Assembly (NCBI GenBank): GCA_947489315.1
Contig: CANLCX010000002.1
Coordinates: forward strand, 1,054,001 to 1,118,000
Length of the DNA: 64,000 nt
Direction of reading: 5' to 3'
Source of the DNA: an uncultured Sphingomonadaceae bacterium
Lineage (GTDB): Bacteria; Pseudomonadota; Alphaproteobacteria; Sphingomonadales; Sphingomonadaceae
The position numbers were made by a program, and so were the translations under genes. Of this stretch, positions 48,055 through 57,201 are shown piece by piece; position 1 is the stretch's first letter; each line of letters begins with the position of its first letter. The notes under the pieces are model-generated. The model saw nothing but the letters and a program-made list of their open reading frames with translations. It made no database searches and was not told where the DNA came from.

Positions 48055-49293
48055 ATGGTTGGCGGTGATATCAAAGCTTGGGCTGGCCGATTGAGGCCCT
48101 TGATATTGGGTCTGCCGCTATTGGCCGCGGCTTGTATTTCACCCGTCGACTATGGCGATATTCGGCACGCAGATTATGTCGCCAATGGGCGCTGTGATCC
48201 GCCGCCAAACTCGGCTTCCGCCAATAGCGCCGAAAAACCGTTCTTCGTGGTCACCAGTCGATTGCCAGATTGCCGCACGGACAATATCAAGCTGATCAAC
48301 CATCGCGGAGACAAAGTCCGCTTTGGCCGCTTTGGCGCGGCGCTTGATGTCATGAATGACAAGGGCAAGGTCAAAAATCGCCGCATCCCCTTTGTGATAT
48401 CTAACGAAGCGCAATGGTGGGCGGACCTGTCCAAAACCATGGGCAACCGCGAAGGCCGTGTCTTGCTTTATGTACACGGCTATCGGGAGACGTTTTTCAC
48501 CAGCTCCCGCGATGCCGCCCAAATAGCGCGCCTGACCAGTTTTACTGGCCCTGTCATCCAATATAGCTGGCCTTCGCAGGGGAAGCTGCTCAAATATGCG
48601 GTCGATGAAACCAATATGTATTGGGATGAGCGCAATTTCCGCAAATTCCTAACCAAACTGGCGCAGCAAAGCTGGACGAGGGAAATCGTGCTGGTCTCCC
48701 ATTCCCTCGGTGCGAGACTGGTGCTCCCGGCGGTCGAATTTGTTGATCGCACCACGCCCAATGGTGACTCCAGTGTCATATCCAACATCATCCTCGCATC
48801 GCCCGACGTCGACCGTCAGGATTTTGAGCGTGATATTGCAGAGGAGATACTCTCCGCCCGGCGCGTAAATAACGACCGGCGGATCACCGTATATGCTTCG
48901 GCCAAAGACTCCGCCTTGTCTCTTTCTGACGACGTGCACGGCTATCCCCGATTGGGTCATCCACGATGTTTTGATCCATTCAAAGCAGCAGCACTAAGAG
49001 AAAAAGGCCTGCCCGAACGCTGCTATGCCGCAAAGTCGCAATATGATGTACCGCCGGAAAAAAGCGGCCTAACCATCGTTGACACCACTGCGGTTAGCGA
49101 GGGCCGTGTTGGCCATGGCGACTATCTGCGCAGTGCAGTCGCTTGTCAGGACTTTGCCGCTGTCGTGAATGGAAAACGCGGCGCAATAGAGGGCCGTGAA
49201 GCAACGCATTTATCCTATGTATTCGCGCTCACCGCGCCTCCCAAGGATGAAGAACCGGATCATTTGGCGATATGTCGCCGCGATTCTGACTGA
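48055..49293 (+). CDS. DUF900-type alpha/beta hydrolase lipoprotein
   Basis: The 412-residue protein has a lipoprotein signal (LLAAACIS, Cys at about 27) and an alpha/beta-hydrolase domain of the DUF900 kind: LLYVHGYRETF, QYSWPSQG, then the nucleophile motif SHSLGARL and a late HGDYLRS. It is probably an envelope-located esterase. It lies 3 bases after glpX and ends where the next gene begins. Confidence 0.88.
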   Translation: MVGGDIKAWAGRLRPLILGLPLLAAACISPVDYGDIRHADYVANGRCDPPPNSASANSAEKPFFVVTSRLPDCRTDNIKLINHRGDKVRFGRFGAALDVMNDKGKVKNRRIPFVISNEAQWWADLSKTMGNREGRVLLYVHGYRETFFTSSRDAAQIARLTSFTGPVIQYSWPSQGKLLKYAVDETNMYWDERNFRKFLTKLAQQSWTREIVLVSHSLGARLVLPAVEFVDRTTPNGDSSVISNIILASPDVDRQDFERDIAEEILSARRVNNDRRITVYASAKDSALSLSDDVHGYPRLGHPRCFDPFKAAALREKGLPERCYAAKSQYDVPPEKSGLTIVDTTAVSEGRVGHGDYLRSAVACQDFAAVVNGKRGAIEGREATHLSYVFALTAPPKDEEPDHLAICRRDSD

Positions 49294-49893
49294 ATGGCGG
49301 GTAGCGAAGACAATCTCGACACACTTCTCAAAGATGTCCGGGCCTGTAATATTTGTAACGGTCTGCCGCTTGGGCCCAGCCCGTTGCTGCAAGCTGGAAC
49401 CCCTTCCAAAATCCTGATTGCCGGACAGGCGCCGGGCAGCAAGACCCATGAAAAGGGCCGTCCCTTTGACGATCAAAGCGGAAAGCGCTTGCGCACGTGG
49501 CTCGGCGTGACCGAAGATCAATTTTATGATCCAGCGCTGTTCGCGATCATCCCGATGGGCTTTTGTTTCCCCGGAACCGGAAAAGGCGGCGACCTGCCAC
49601 CGCGCGCCGAATGCGCGCCGCAATGGCGCGAGCCCTTGCTCAATCACCTACCGAATATCGAACTGACCTTGATCCTTGGTCAATATGCGCTCGACTGGCA
49701 TCTTGGCGATGCCAAATCCAAAACACTGACGGGGACGGTGGAACGGTGGCAAGAATTTTGGCCGGGCACCCTGCCCGTACCCCATCCCAGCCCGCGCAAC
49801 ATCCGTTGGTTCAAGGCAAATCCGTGGTTTGAAGCCGATGTCATCCCGATACTGCAAAAGCGCGTCACCCAATTGATCAAAAAACACCCATAG
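49294..49893 (+). CDS. Uracil-DNA glycosylase superfamily protein
   Basis: The 199-residue protein has UDG-fold landmarks: cysteines in CNICNGLPLG, motif 1 GQAPGSKTHEKGRPF (about residues 45-59) and a motif 2-like HPSPRN (about 167-172). It belongs to the uracil-DNA glycosylase-like family of uncertain activity; some relatives remove uracil, others bind nucleic acid without known cutting. Its ATG follows the upstream TGA with no gap. Its 3' end overlaps the opposite-strand flavodoxin gene by 17 bases. Confidence 0.85.
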   Translation: MAGSEDNLDTLLKDVRACNICNGLPLGPSPLLQAGTPSKILIAGQAPGSKTHEKGRPFDDQSGKRLRTWLGVTEDQFYDPALFAIIPMGFCFPGTGKGGDLPPRAECAPQWREPLLNHLPNIELTLILGQYALDWHLGDAKSKTLTGTVERWQEFWPGTLPVPHPSPRNIRWFKANPWFEADVIPILQKRVTQLIKKHP

Positions 49894-50368
49894 CCAGACC
49901 AGCGGCCAGCGTCGCCCCAATTTCGGCGCATTGTGTCTTATCCATTTCACTGATCGTCTTGGGTGCTAAAATCGCCTCTTCGGTCTGCGCATGGGTGCAG
50001 ATAATCGGCGTGTCGATAACCTTTTTAAGCCGCCATCCAGTGGCAATCCGTTCCAGCTGTTTCTTCGCATTTTCACCATCCGAACCGGCGCAAATCATCG
50101 CCGCATAGGGACGACCTTCAATCTGTCCCAGCAACGGATAATAGCAGCGATCAAAAAACGCCTTCATCACGCCGGCAATCGCCGCCAGATTTTCCGGCGT
50201 CGCGAAAATATAGCCGTCCGCGCCCAACATGTCAGAAGGTTCGCAATCTTCGGCACGCAGCAGCCAGGTTTTCGTATCTTTCTCCGCGCGCGCAGCCCTT
50301 GCCGCGGCTTCCACCATTTGCTGGGTGCCGCCGGTATAACTGTGATAGACGATAAGCAGGTTTTTCAT
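49877..50368 (-). CDS. Flavodoxin-like NAD(P)H oxidoreductase
   Basis: The 163-residue flavodoxin-fold protein has FMN phosphate-loop HSYTGGTQQM (about residues 9-18) and the isoalloxazine-side YIFATPENLAAI. It should carry FMN and act as an electron carrier or quinone reductase. I start at the ATG complementary to 50366-50368 rather than eight codons upstream. Confidence 0.87.
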   Translation of the reverse strand: MKNLLIVYHSYTGGTQQMVEAAARAARAEKDTKTWLLRAEDCEPSDMLGADGYIFATPENLAAIAGVMKAFFDRCYYPLLGQIEGRPYAAMICAGSDGENAKKQLERIATGWRLKKVIDTPIICTHAQTEEAILAPKTISEMDKTQCAEIGATLAAGLAMGVF

Positions 50369-50433
50369 GGGCCCAGCCCTAACAGCGATCAAAGCAATTG
50401 TCAGCGGACCATGGTTCGCGCATAGCGGCGGGC

Positions 50434-52200
50434 ATGAATGCAGTTCTCAATGTCACCCAATCGCTATCCGGCCAAACATGGCAATGGCGCAGCACCAGTG
50501 CCGATGCGCGCGATCCCAGTTTTCAGCCCGATGACCTAGTCACCCAGCTGTTGCTTGCCCGCGGCGCCACACGCGAAACGCTGGAAATAAACCGCGATCC
50601 CACAATCAGAGGCTTCATGCCCGACCCGTCGGTTTTTCAAGATATGGAAGTAGCGGCCGAAAGACTCGCAAAGGCCGTCCTGAATAGTGACAAGGTCACA
50701 GTTTTCGGCGACTATGATGTTGATGGCGCGACCAGTGCCGCGCTGCTCATCCGCGTGCTCCGCGATCTTGGGTTGCAGGCTGGCTACTACATCCCTGACC
50801 GTCTGATGGAGGGCTACGGCCCTTCTGGCGAAGCGCTGGTCAAGCTGGGCCAGCAAGGGTCTGATCTGGTGGTCACCGTAGATTGCGGTGCCATGGCCTT
50901 TGAAGCCCTTGATATGGCCCATGCAGCCGGTGTTGAAGTCATTGTCGTCGATCACCATAAATGTGCCGCCGAGCTTCCTAAAGCGAGCGCGATGGTCAAC
51001 CCCAATCGCCTTGATGAAAGCGATGCCGGAGCCGAACATGGGCATCTGGCCGCCGTTGGAGTGGCCTTTTTGTTGGGAGCGGCGCTGGTTCGCAATCTGC
51101 GCGGCAAAGGCTTTTTCAAAGATCGTGCCGAGCCGAAATTGCTTGAACTATTAGATATTGTTGCACTCGGCACCGTTGCTGATGTCGCCCAGTTGCGCGG
51201 GCTGAACCGCGCTTTTGTGGCTCAAGGACTTAAAGTGCTGGCAGGACGCAATAATATCGGACTCTCAGCGCTAATCGACGCCAGCCGCCTGAAGCGCGCG
51301 CCGATTTGCTCCGACCTCGGCTTTGCCTTGGGACCAAGGATCAATGCGGGCGGGCGGGTTGGAAAATCCGATCTGGGCGTCCGCTTGCTGATCACACAAG
51401 ATCCCGAAGAAGCGGAAAAAATATCGGCCGAGCTGAATCATTTTAACGAGGAACGCCGTGCCATCGAAGCGCATGTGCTGGAACAGGCCGAAGCCATGTG
51501 CTCCTCTCAGCAAAATCAAGCCGTCGCGGTGTTGTCAGCCAAAGGCTGGCATCCCGGCGTGATCGGAATTGTCGCCGGGCGCATCAAGGAAAAGCTCGGC
51601 CGCCCCGCGATCATCATCGCGGAGGATGATGACGGTATTGGCAAAGGATCAGGGCGCTCCATTTCCGGTGTGGACCTGGGCGCTGCCATTATCGCGGCGA
51701 AAGACCAAGGCTTGCTTATAGCAGGCGGCGGTCATGCGATGGCGGCAGGGGTCACTATCGATGCATCCAAAATTGATGCGTTCAGCGAATTTCTAAACGA
51801 TCGATTGGCTGACACAGTCGGTACAGCGCAGGCAGGAAAGGCTTTGCTGCTCGACGCTCTATTATCTCCCAAAGGGGTTAATCCGCTCTTCGTTGAGGCT
51901 ATGGATGGCGCAGGCCCCTACGGCATGGGCTGGCCAGCACCGCGCATTGTCACCGGCCCAGTGCGGATCATCAAATGCGATATCGTCGGCAAAGACCATG
52001 TCCGCATGATTGTCGCGGGCGACGATGGCGGCTCGATCAAAACCATCGCCTTTCGCGCCGCCGAAAGTGATTTGGGTCAGACCTTGCTCAACGCCCCAAA
52101 GAACCGCAAATTATGGATCGCAGGCCGCGCCAAGATCGACGATTGGGGCACCCGCCCCGCCGCCGAAATCCATCTGGAAGACGCCGCTTGGGCCGATTAA
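50434..52200 (+). CDS. recJ: Single-stranded-DNA exonuclease RecJ
   Basis: The 588-residue 5'-3' exonuclease acts in recombination and mismatch repair. DHH-family motifs are clear: GDYDVDGATSAAL (motif I), VTVDCGAMAF, VDHHKC (the DHH), and DHHA1-type GGGHAMAAGV near residue 435. An OB-like region closes the protein. The ATG at 50434 is preferred over an upstream TTG. It is the last core gene before the tRNA-Glu integration site. Confidence 0.93.
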   Translation: MNAVLNVTQSLSGQTWQWRSTSADARDPSFQPDDLVTQLLLARGATRETLEINRDPTIRGFMPDPSVFQDMEVAAERLAKAVLNSDKVTVFGDYDVDGATSAALLIRVLRDLGLQAGYYIPDRLMEGYGPSGEALVKLGQQGSDLVVTVDCGAMAFEALDMAHAAGVEVIVVDHHKCAAELPKASAMVNPNRLDESDAGAEHGHLAAVGVAFLLGAALVRNLRGKGFFKDRAEPKLLELLDIVALGTVADVAQLRGLNRAFVAQGLKVLAGRNNIGLSALIDASRLKRAPICSDLGFALGPRINAGGRVGKSDLGVRLLITQDPEEAEKISAELNHFNEERRAIEAHVLEQAEAMCSSQQNQAVAVLSAKGWHPGVIGIVAGRIKEKLGRPAIIIAEDDDGIGKGSGRSISGVDLGAAIIAAKDQGLLIAGGGHAMAAGVTIDASKIDAFSEFLNDRLADTVGTAQAGKALLLDALLSPKGVNPLFVEAMDGAGPYGMGWPAPRIVTGPVRIIKCDIVGKDHVRMIVAGDDGGSIKTIAFRAAESDLGQTLLNAPKNRKLWIAGRAKIDDWGTRPAAEIHLEDAAWAD

Positions 52201-52333
52201 TCTCCCACGTTCAATAGGGTGCAAAAAATATCCGATAATATGCCCGCAAACTGCCAATAAGGGCTTGACCAAAGCGCCCGATGCCCCTAATCGCCCAATC
52301 TCGCTGAACAGTGATGCCTCCGGGCACTGGTAC

Positions 52334-52408
52334 GGCCCCTTCGTCTAGCGGTTAGGACGCGGCCCTTTCACGGCTGAAACACGGGTTCGATTCCCGTAGG
52401 GGTCACCA
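52334..52408 (+). tRNA. tRNA-Glu (anticodon TTC), island integration site
   Basis: The cloverleaf is complete: acceptor GGCCCCT/AGGGGTC, anticodon loop CTTTCAC with anticodon TTC, T-arm GGGTTCGATTCCC and an encoded CCA at 52406-52408. A P4-type integrase gene begins 164 bases downstream, so the 3' half probably serves as the left attachment site. Confidence 0.95.
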
Positions 52409-52499
52409 TTTGACAGTCCGGAGACGTCCGCAAACGTCCACGAAACGGCTGTTTTTCAACACTTTTTTATGTTATAAGATCCATCCTAGTCCATGGCGA

Positions 52500-52572
52500 T
52501 GAGGGTATATCCGAAAAAATTGAGGGTATATTTGAGGGTATATCGCCGAGGCGTCTTTAGGAGATACCCTCA
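52500..52572. promoter_or_regulatory. TGAGGGTATAT repeats before the integrase gene
   Basis: Three direct copies of TGAGGGTATAT lie at 52500-52510, 52521-52531 and 52533-52543. One inverted partial copy (ATACCCTCA, 52564-52572) lies between the integrase ribosome site and its ATG. Such arrays next to P4-type integrase genes act as arm-type integrase or excisionase binding sites and can repress the int promoter. Confidence 0.7.
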
Positions 52573-53792
52573 TGGGTCTGACGGCGGTAGCGATCAAGGC
52601 AGCAAAAGGCCGGAACAAGCAGTACAAGCTTGCAGATGCAGATGGTCTCTATTTGCTCGTTCTGCCGACCGGGCGCCGCTATTGGAGAATGAACTACCGG
52701 TTCCACGGGAAATTCAAAACAATTGCATTTGGCGTATGGCCAGAAGTCAAACTTAGTGATGCCAGGGCCAAGAAGGATGCAGCGCGGCAATGCTTAGCAA
52801 ACGGCATTGATCCTGCAGAACAACAGAAGCTGGATCGCATTGCTGCAAGCGTAGCGGCTGCCAATACGTTTCGGGCGGTCGCCGATGAATGGATAGACAA
52901 AATTCAGCAGGAAGGCCGTTCGCCTGTCACGCTCAAGAAAAACCGCTGGCTGCTTAGTTTTACCTACGATGCATTGGGTAATCGGCCAATTGCAGATATC
53001 ACCCCTCACGAACTTCTCGCCGTTCTCCGTAAAGTCGAAAAGAGAGGTCGCCACGAATCTGCAAAACGTATCCGCGCGACATGCAGCCAAGTGTTTCGCT
53101 ATGCCATCGCAACAGCACGGGCCGACCGCGATGTGGCCGCTGATTTGAAAGGCGCGCTCATTGTACCGAAGGTAACGCACAGGGCGGCGATCACAACGCC
53201 ATTAGAAGCGGGCGCATTACTGCGGGCAATTGAAGATTTTGAAGGTCACGGAACGACGGTCTCTGCATTAAAACTGTTACCACATGTTTTTGTTCGCCCT
53301 GGTGAATTGCGTTATGCGGAATGGGGTGACTTTGATCTTGATCGTGCCCTCTGGACCATTCCGCCCGAAAAAACCAAGATGCGCCGGGCGCATACCGTTC
53401 CACTTTCTCGGCAGGCGCTAGACATCATAAATGCTATCGAGACGAATAGGGACTTTAGCAGCTTTCTGTTTCCGTCCATTCGATCAGCTAGCCGGCCCAT
53501 GTCAGAAAATACAATCAACGCTGCGCTTCGCCGCCTAGGATATGCCAAAGACGAAATGACCGGACATGGCTTTCGCGCAATGGCCAGCACGTTGCTCAAT
53601 GAGATGGGAAAATGGAATCCTGACGCGATTGAACGTCAACTCGCTCATGCCGATAACAATGCCGTGCGCCGTGCCTACACACGCGGTGAGTATTGGGATG
53701 AGCGGGTCGCCATGATGCAAGACTGGTCAGATTATCTCGATCAATTGCGTTCTGGCGCGAAGATATTGACTCCAAAGTTTGGACAGAAATAA
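52572..53792 (+). CDS. P4-type tyrosine integrase
   Basis: The 406-residue integrase has an N-terminal DUF4102 arm-binding domain (about residues 3-85), a core-binding domain (about 100-185) and a catalytic domain. The catalytic set is visible: R242 (VRPGELR), H332 and R335 (HGFR), H359 (LAHAD) and the nucleophile Y369. It recombines the element with the 3' end of a tRNA, here tRNA-Glu. AGGAG lies 8 bases before the ATG. It appears intact. Confidence 0.93.
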   Translation: MGLTAVAIKAAKGRNKQYKLADADGLYLLVLPTGRRYWRMNYRFHGKFKTIAFGVWPEVKLSDARAKKDAARQCLANGIDPAEQQKLDRIAASVAAANTFRAVADEWIDKIQQEGRSPVTLKKNRWLLSFTYDALGNRPIADITPHELLAVLRKVEKRGRHESAKRIRATCSQVFRYAIATARADRDVAADLKGALIVPKVTHRAAITTPLEAGALLRAIEDFEGHGTTVSALKLLPHVFVRPGELRYAEWGDFDLDRALWTIPPEKTKMRRAHTVPLSRQALDIINAIETNRDFSSFLFPSIRSASRPMSENTINAALRRLGYAKDEMTGHGFRAMASTLLNEMGKWNPDAIERQLAHADNNAVRRAYTRGEYWDERVAMMQDWSDYLDQLRSGAKILTPKFGQK

Positions 53793-53795
53793 ATG

Positions 53796-54023
53796 CTAAT
53801 CTTCCGTTGATGGACGGATAAGCTGCTTCAAACTCGAAACAAGGATCAATCTCGAAGCGCCGATTTTAACTGTTTCAAGTTGGCCATCGGCAATCAATTC
53901 GTAAAGTTTGGAGCGCCCTATTCCGGTGAGTTGGACGGCAACAGGAACGCGAACTGAAATCGGTTCCAATGGGAGCGCTATTGGATCAATTGAATTGATT
54001 GTCTGAGGCGAACGGCGTGACAT
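53796..54023 (-). CDS. Excisionase-like (AlpA/MerR-type) helix-turn-helix protein
   Basis: The 75-residue protein has a compact helix-turn-helix, VAVQLTGIGRSKLYELIADG (about residues 30-49), followed by a short strand (VKIGASRLI), as in AlpA and Xis proteins that direct excision of integrated elements. It converges with the integrase gene, 3 bases apart. I start at the ATG complementary to 54021-54023. Confidence 0.8.
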   Translation of the reverse strand: MSRRSPQTINSIDPIALPLEPISVRVPVAVQLTGIGRSKLYELIADGQLETVKIGASRLILVSSLKQLIRPSTED

Positions 54024-54179
54024 CAACCGTACTCGGAAAGGTACAAAAGTTCCGGGACCATATTGTTTGCAGAAAACGACATAAGACCAATATGGCCCTG
54101 TTTGGCCACCACTTACACTACCGCTTGATCGCAGGCCGCGGGCAATTGGCGCATAAACTCAAGGTTGAACTAGTGTACG

Positions 54180-54452
54180 CTAATTGACAGCGTCCTTAAG
54201 CCCCTTTCCTGCCTTGAACCTAGCCTGTGTCGACGCCGGTATCTTGATAGGTTCTCCTGTCCGAGGGTTCCGGCCGGTCGATGCCTTGCGTTTAGAAGTG
54301 GAGAAAGTGCCAAAACCAACCAAGCGCACTTCTTCGCCCTTTGCCAGTACACCCGAAATCGTGTCGACGAGCGCATTCACCGCCTTGCCCGTATCCGCTT
54401 TGTTAAGACCGCTATGCTCAGAAACTTGGTCAACTAAGTCTTGTTTGTTCAT
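54180..54452 (-). CDS. HU family DNA-binding protein
   Basis: The 90-residue protein is a standard HU: MNKQDLVDQVSEHSGLNKAD, then VGFGTFSTSKRKASTGRNPRTG, whose arm inserts into the DNA minor groove. HU bends DNA and often helps integrase complexes. Its place beside the integrase suggests it belongs to the island, though a housekeeping copy cannot be excluded. AGAGGGA precedes the ATG. Confidence 0.9.
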   Translation of the reverse strand: MNKQDLVDQVSEHSGLNKADTGKAVNALVDTISGVLAKGEEVRLVGFGTFSTSKRKASTGRNPRTGEPIKIPASTQARFKAGKGLKDAVN

Positions 54453-54571
54453 GGGGTTCCCTCTCTGCCTAAATACCGTCTATCCAAATTGGTATTGCAA
54501 AAAGCTTTGGCGATGGCCAGCATTAAGCTGGCGATGCGTTTCACATATCTGAATGGGCGATAATCGGCGGC

Positions 54572-55252
54572 TCAATCAAACTTACTTTTCTCATAAATAT
54601 TGGATATTTCTGATCCGTCCCAAACATAGCAAAGATGCCGCTCTTGCCTACAGTTTGACAATAGTTTTGGTCGGAACACTGCAGCGCATTCTCCGTCTTT
54701 GTTTCTGACGCTTTGATAAACAATGCCGTGTGAACTCAGTTTTCGTAGTTTCGTCGCAAGTTTTTGGGATTCTCCATAATTGGCGAGATCGTAATATCCC
54801 TTATGCGTATCATACATCTCTCGAATGTCGTGCAGATCAGCGTCAAGGTCGACGGCATAAACCCGCATATCCAGTTCTTGCGCAGGTTCGTTTGTCGCCA
54901 ACATAAACTTCACCCGATGGTGCTTGGTTTCTGCAACGGCGGTTTCGATGCTGTCACCGGCATAAAAAACACCAAATGTTCCATCGGTGAAACGATCTCC
55001 ATCAGGGTTTAAATGGGTAAAGGCGGCCATAATAGTCGACGTTCCAGGTCCAGACACACGCTCGACCATGGGAACAAGATCAAGGTCTCCTGCTTCCTGC
55101 CGCAACCGGTCATTGGTTAGCGCTTCAACGGCATAAATAGCCTCTAGATCCTCTGGATCAGCGACCTCTTCAAACAGGTTTATTGGCGGGAACTTACTTG
55201 GGATTATGCGGTAACACGGATGCCAATTGATTGTGGCAACCGGGATATTCAC
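54572..55252 (-). CDS. RES domain toxin (NAD+-degrading)
   Basis: The 226-residue protein carries a RES domain: the conserved Arg lies in CYRIIPSKF near residue 14, a glutamate near AVEALTNDRLRQEAG and IETAVAETKHHR, and the Ser in GIVYQSVRN near residue 185. RES toxins break down NAD+ and halt growth unless bound by their antitoxin. The start is a GTG that overlaps the antitoxin stop (GTGA), so the pair is translationally coupled. Confidence 0.88.
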   Translation of the reverse strand: MNIPVATINWHPCYRIIPSKFPPINLFEEVADPEDLEAIYAVEALTNDRLRQEAGDLDLVPMVERVSGPGTSTIMAAFTHLNPDGDRFTDGTFGVFYAGDSIETAVAETKHHRVKFMLATNEPAQELDMRVYAVDLDADLHDIREMYDTHKGYYDLANYGESQKLATKLRKLSSHGIVYQSVRNKDGECAAVFRPKLLSNCRQERHLCYVWDGSEISNIYEKSKFD

Positions 55253-55641
55253 GGATAGCCACGCTGAGCATCAATATACTGGCGTACCACAAAGAGATCA
55301 GCCACATTTCCAGAAATCAGCCGCTGAAGAGCGGGCTCCCCACCGAATAGAGGCGCATCATTGGGTTTTCGCACCCAATCATCTGCTGATTTAGGGAGCA
55401 AGACTTTCAAGCCTTTATAGATTCCCAATATGTAAGAAATCCGTTCAAGAGCATCTTTCGGTATTGCAGCTACGCCTCCCCTCTTCCAGGATTGCAGCGT
55501 GGACCGGCTATCGAGCCCCAATATCCTCATTTGCTCCTGTTCACTGAGATCCCAAGCATCAGACACGCGGAAAAAAGTACGCAAGGCAGGACCAGTCAAG
55601 TCTTTGCGGCTTTTCATGTTGGCAGCTAATGTTTTGGCCAT
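55249..55641 (-). CDS. Xre/MbcA/ParS-type antitoxin
   Basis: The 130-residue protein has an N-terminal helix-turn-helix region (LSEQEQMRILGLDSRSTLQS, about residues 34-53) and a C-terminal DUF2384 toxin-binding domain (APLFGGEPALQRLISGNV). It should neutralise the RES toxin and repress the operon. The ATG complementary to 55639-55641 has AAGGAG six bases before it. Confidence 0.88.
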   Translation of the reverse strand: MAKTLAANMKSRKDLTGPALRTFFRVSDAWDLSEQEQMRILGLDSRSTLQSWKRGGVAAIPKDALERISYILGIYKGLKVLLPKSADDWVRKPNDAPLFGGEPALQRLISGNVADLFVVRQYIDAQRGYP

Positions 55642-55661
55642 GGGATATCTCCTTGAGAAGA

Positions 55662-55699
55662 TATATGTGCTATATATGTACAAAAGTCAATATATGTTC
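55662..55699 (-). promoter_or_regulatory. Three GNACATATA repeats upstream of the antitoxin gene
   Basis: On the minus strand GCACATATA, GTACATATA and GAACATATA occur as direct repeats (plus-strand 55662-55670, 55673-55681 and 55691-55699) right before the antitoxin ribosome site. Spacings are 11 and 18 bases. They are probably the operator bound by the Xre antitoxin. Confidence 0.6.
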
Positions 55700-55794
55700 A
55701 TTAAATAAACATTCTCGGTACTCAAATTATCCTAGTTTACACGATCAAGCCTAGTTCAGGGCCTAGATCGCTTAGGATGAAGGGGTCTAACCTC

Positions 55795-56070
55795 TTAACC
55801 GATTAGCTTCACAGCAGCAGCAATCAACGCAACTTCAATTCCGTACAGCAGGTAGAGCTTCAACCTTTTGGTCTTTTCAAACTGCTCAATGATCTTTGCT
55901 TCATCACGAATAACAGTCACGCTGGGAGGTCCTTGCTCCACGTTCCCTACTTCGCTCTCTGCGTGCTTTTTAGACCAGAACACCAGACCGCCCTTCCCTC
56001 CGAACAAATCGAAGACAGTTAGATTATAGCCGGTGGTAGTTGGTTTTACCTCCGCCAAAGAAAACAACAA
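55795..56070 (-). CDS. Hypothetical small protein with C-terminal membrane helix
   Basis: From a TTG at 56070 it encodes 91 residues ending in a hydrophobic helix (LYLLYGIEVALIAAAVKLIG). The frame stays open upstream to a TGA at 56188-56190 and reads as plausible protein there (RCQNTKILIQRIVSPEDNTE), but no ATG or GTG occurs in it. This may be a gene that has lost its 5' end, or one with an unusual start. I recognise no family. Confidence 0.45.
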   Translation of the reverse strand: MLFSLAEVKPTTTGYNLTVFDLFGGKGGLVFWSKKHAESEVGNVEQGPPSVTVIRDEAKIIEQFEKTKRLKLYLLYGIEVALIAAAVKLIG

Positions 56071-56275
56071 TTCAGTGTTATCTTCTGGCGAGACAATTCT
56101 TTGAATCAGTATTTTTGTGTTTTGGCAACGGGAAAATGGTGGGCTGGTGAAATTAGCCGGGGATGAATTATTTCCTTTGGGGATGTTTCAGCAACTTTTC
56201 TTTCACCAATCGCACGAGGACTAAGCAACTAAGGAGGATATATCCCTCATTCCCTAGCTTCACGGGCCGGTTAAG

Positions 56276-57097
56276 CTATTTGTCGCATTCTTCGTTATCG
56301 AGCGATACCATTGTTTGAGAGAACAGTGGATGAAACTCGGGAAGTAATGACATAATACTACCGTCTGGCTGAAGAAACTCATGGGCTGCCCCCGGAAGTA
56401 AATCTGGGTCAAGCGGTATGGAGGCATTAGGGTTGTGCAACACAACCATACCTTCCACCCAAGTCTCGGTGGATTCTGGGCTGACTTCTTCCTCGAATGG
56501 CGTTGGAAATGGGGCCCGAAGGTTCAAGTCATTACGTCTAATGCCGGTCCGGTTCATCTTGACGCCAGATTCTCCAAAGCCCGCGACGAGGCCCAACCTG
56601 TTAAATTTCGTGATTGTACCCTGCGGATTGATGATAACTGCGCTCACATTCTCTGAACCGTTAAGAGAGAAGAAACCAGATTGCGCCCGCTTCTTTCCGT
56701 AACGATGAATATCAATGTGGGCAATTTTGCGTTCGACACCCTCGATCCAGTGACGAACGCCAAAAACATACTCCGTGGCTGCGGGTACGATGAATCTCAT
56801 TGATCCTTTCAAATGGAAATCCTGGATTGCTATACAGAAGGGGAGATCTTTGGCACTAGGTTGATCCCAATATAAAGGCTTGTGATTGAGCTTTGACCTC
56901 AAGGAAGTAGACAGTCTGATTGGGATGTAGTTCTCTAGGTATGCCTTAAAGGCGTCGGGATCGCTTGGCACTTCGCTGAGTTCCGTGCCGGAAGGATTTA
57001 CGCTTGTGGCCTCCACGGCAAGACCGCCTTTGTTTCCTCTCAACACAAAGTCGGGCGTCGGTTCGGTGCCAACGCGAAGAGTGGGCCAGTTGGAGTC
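56276..57097 (-). pseudogene. N-terminally truncated protein, possible PD-(D/E)XK-like fold
   Basis: The frame is open from a TGA at 57098-57100; the first start codon is a GTG (complement of 57044-57046), giving 256 residues. Just before and after that GTG the text TPDFVLRGNKGGLAVEATSV resembles the metal-binding strands of PD-(D/E)XK nuclease-like proteins, which normally have a longer N-terminal part. Later segments read GSMRFIVPAATEYVFGVRH. The 5' part seems to be missing, and the signal-peptide frame at 57040-57201 overlaps it in another frame. The family assignment is weak. Confidence 0.45.
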
Positions 57098-57201
57098 TCA
57101 GTTGCCAAGTCGTCGGACTGAGCCTTTGCATTGCCTGCGTATGCGCTGACCGTTACAAACCCCAAGAGTATCAACACAAAACGAATAGAACTATTCAGCA
57201 T
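57040..57201 (-). CDS. Short ORF with signal peptide (53 aa)
   Basis: The ATG complementary to 57199-57201 opens a clear secretion signal (IRFVLILLGFVTVSAYAGNA) followed by only about 25 residues before a stop. Its last third overlaps the truncated gene downstream in a different frame. It looks like the 5' end of an exported protein gene that was cut and joined to unrelated DNA, but a real small secreted peptide cannot be excluded. Confidence 0.4.
   Translation of the reverse strand: MLNSSIRFVLILLGFVTVSAYAGNAKAQSDDLATETPTGPLFALAPNRRPTLC

Noticed and set aside
53999-54187. 62-codon plus-strand frame between the excisionase-like gene and HU.
   Set aside because: No ribosome site, unusual composition and no known family.
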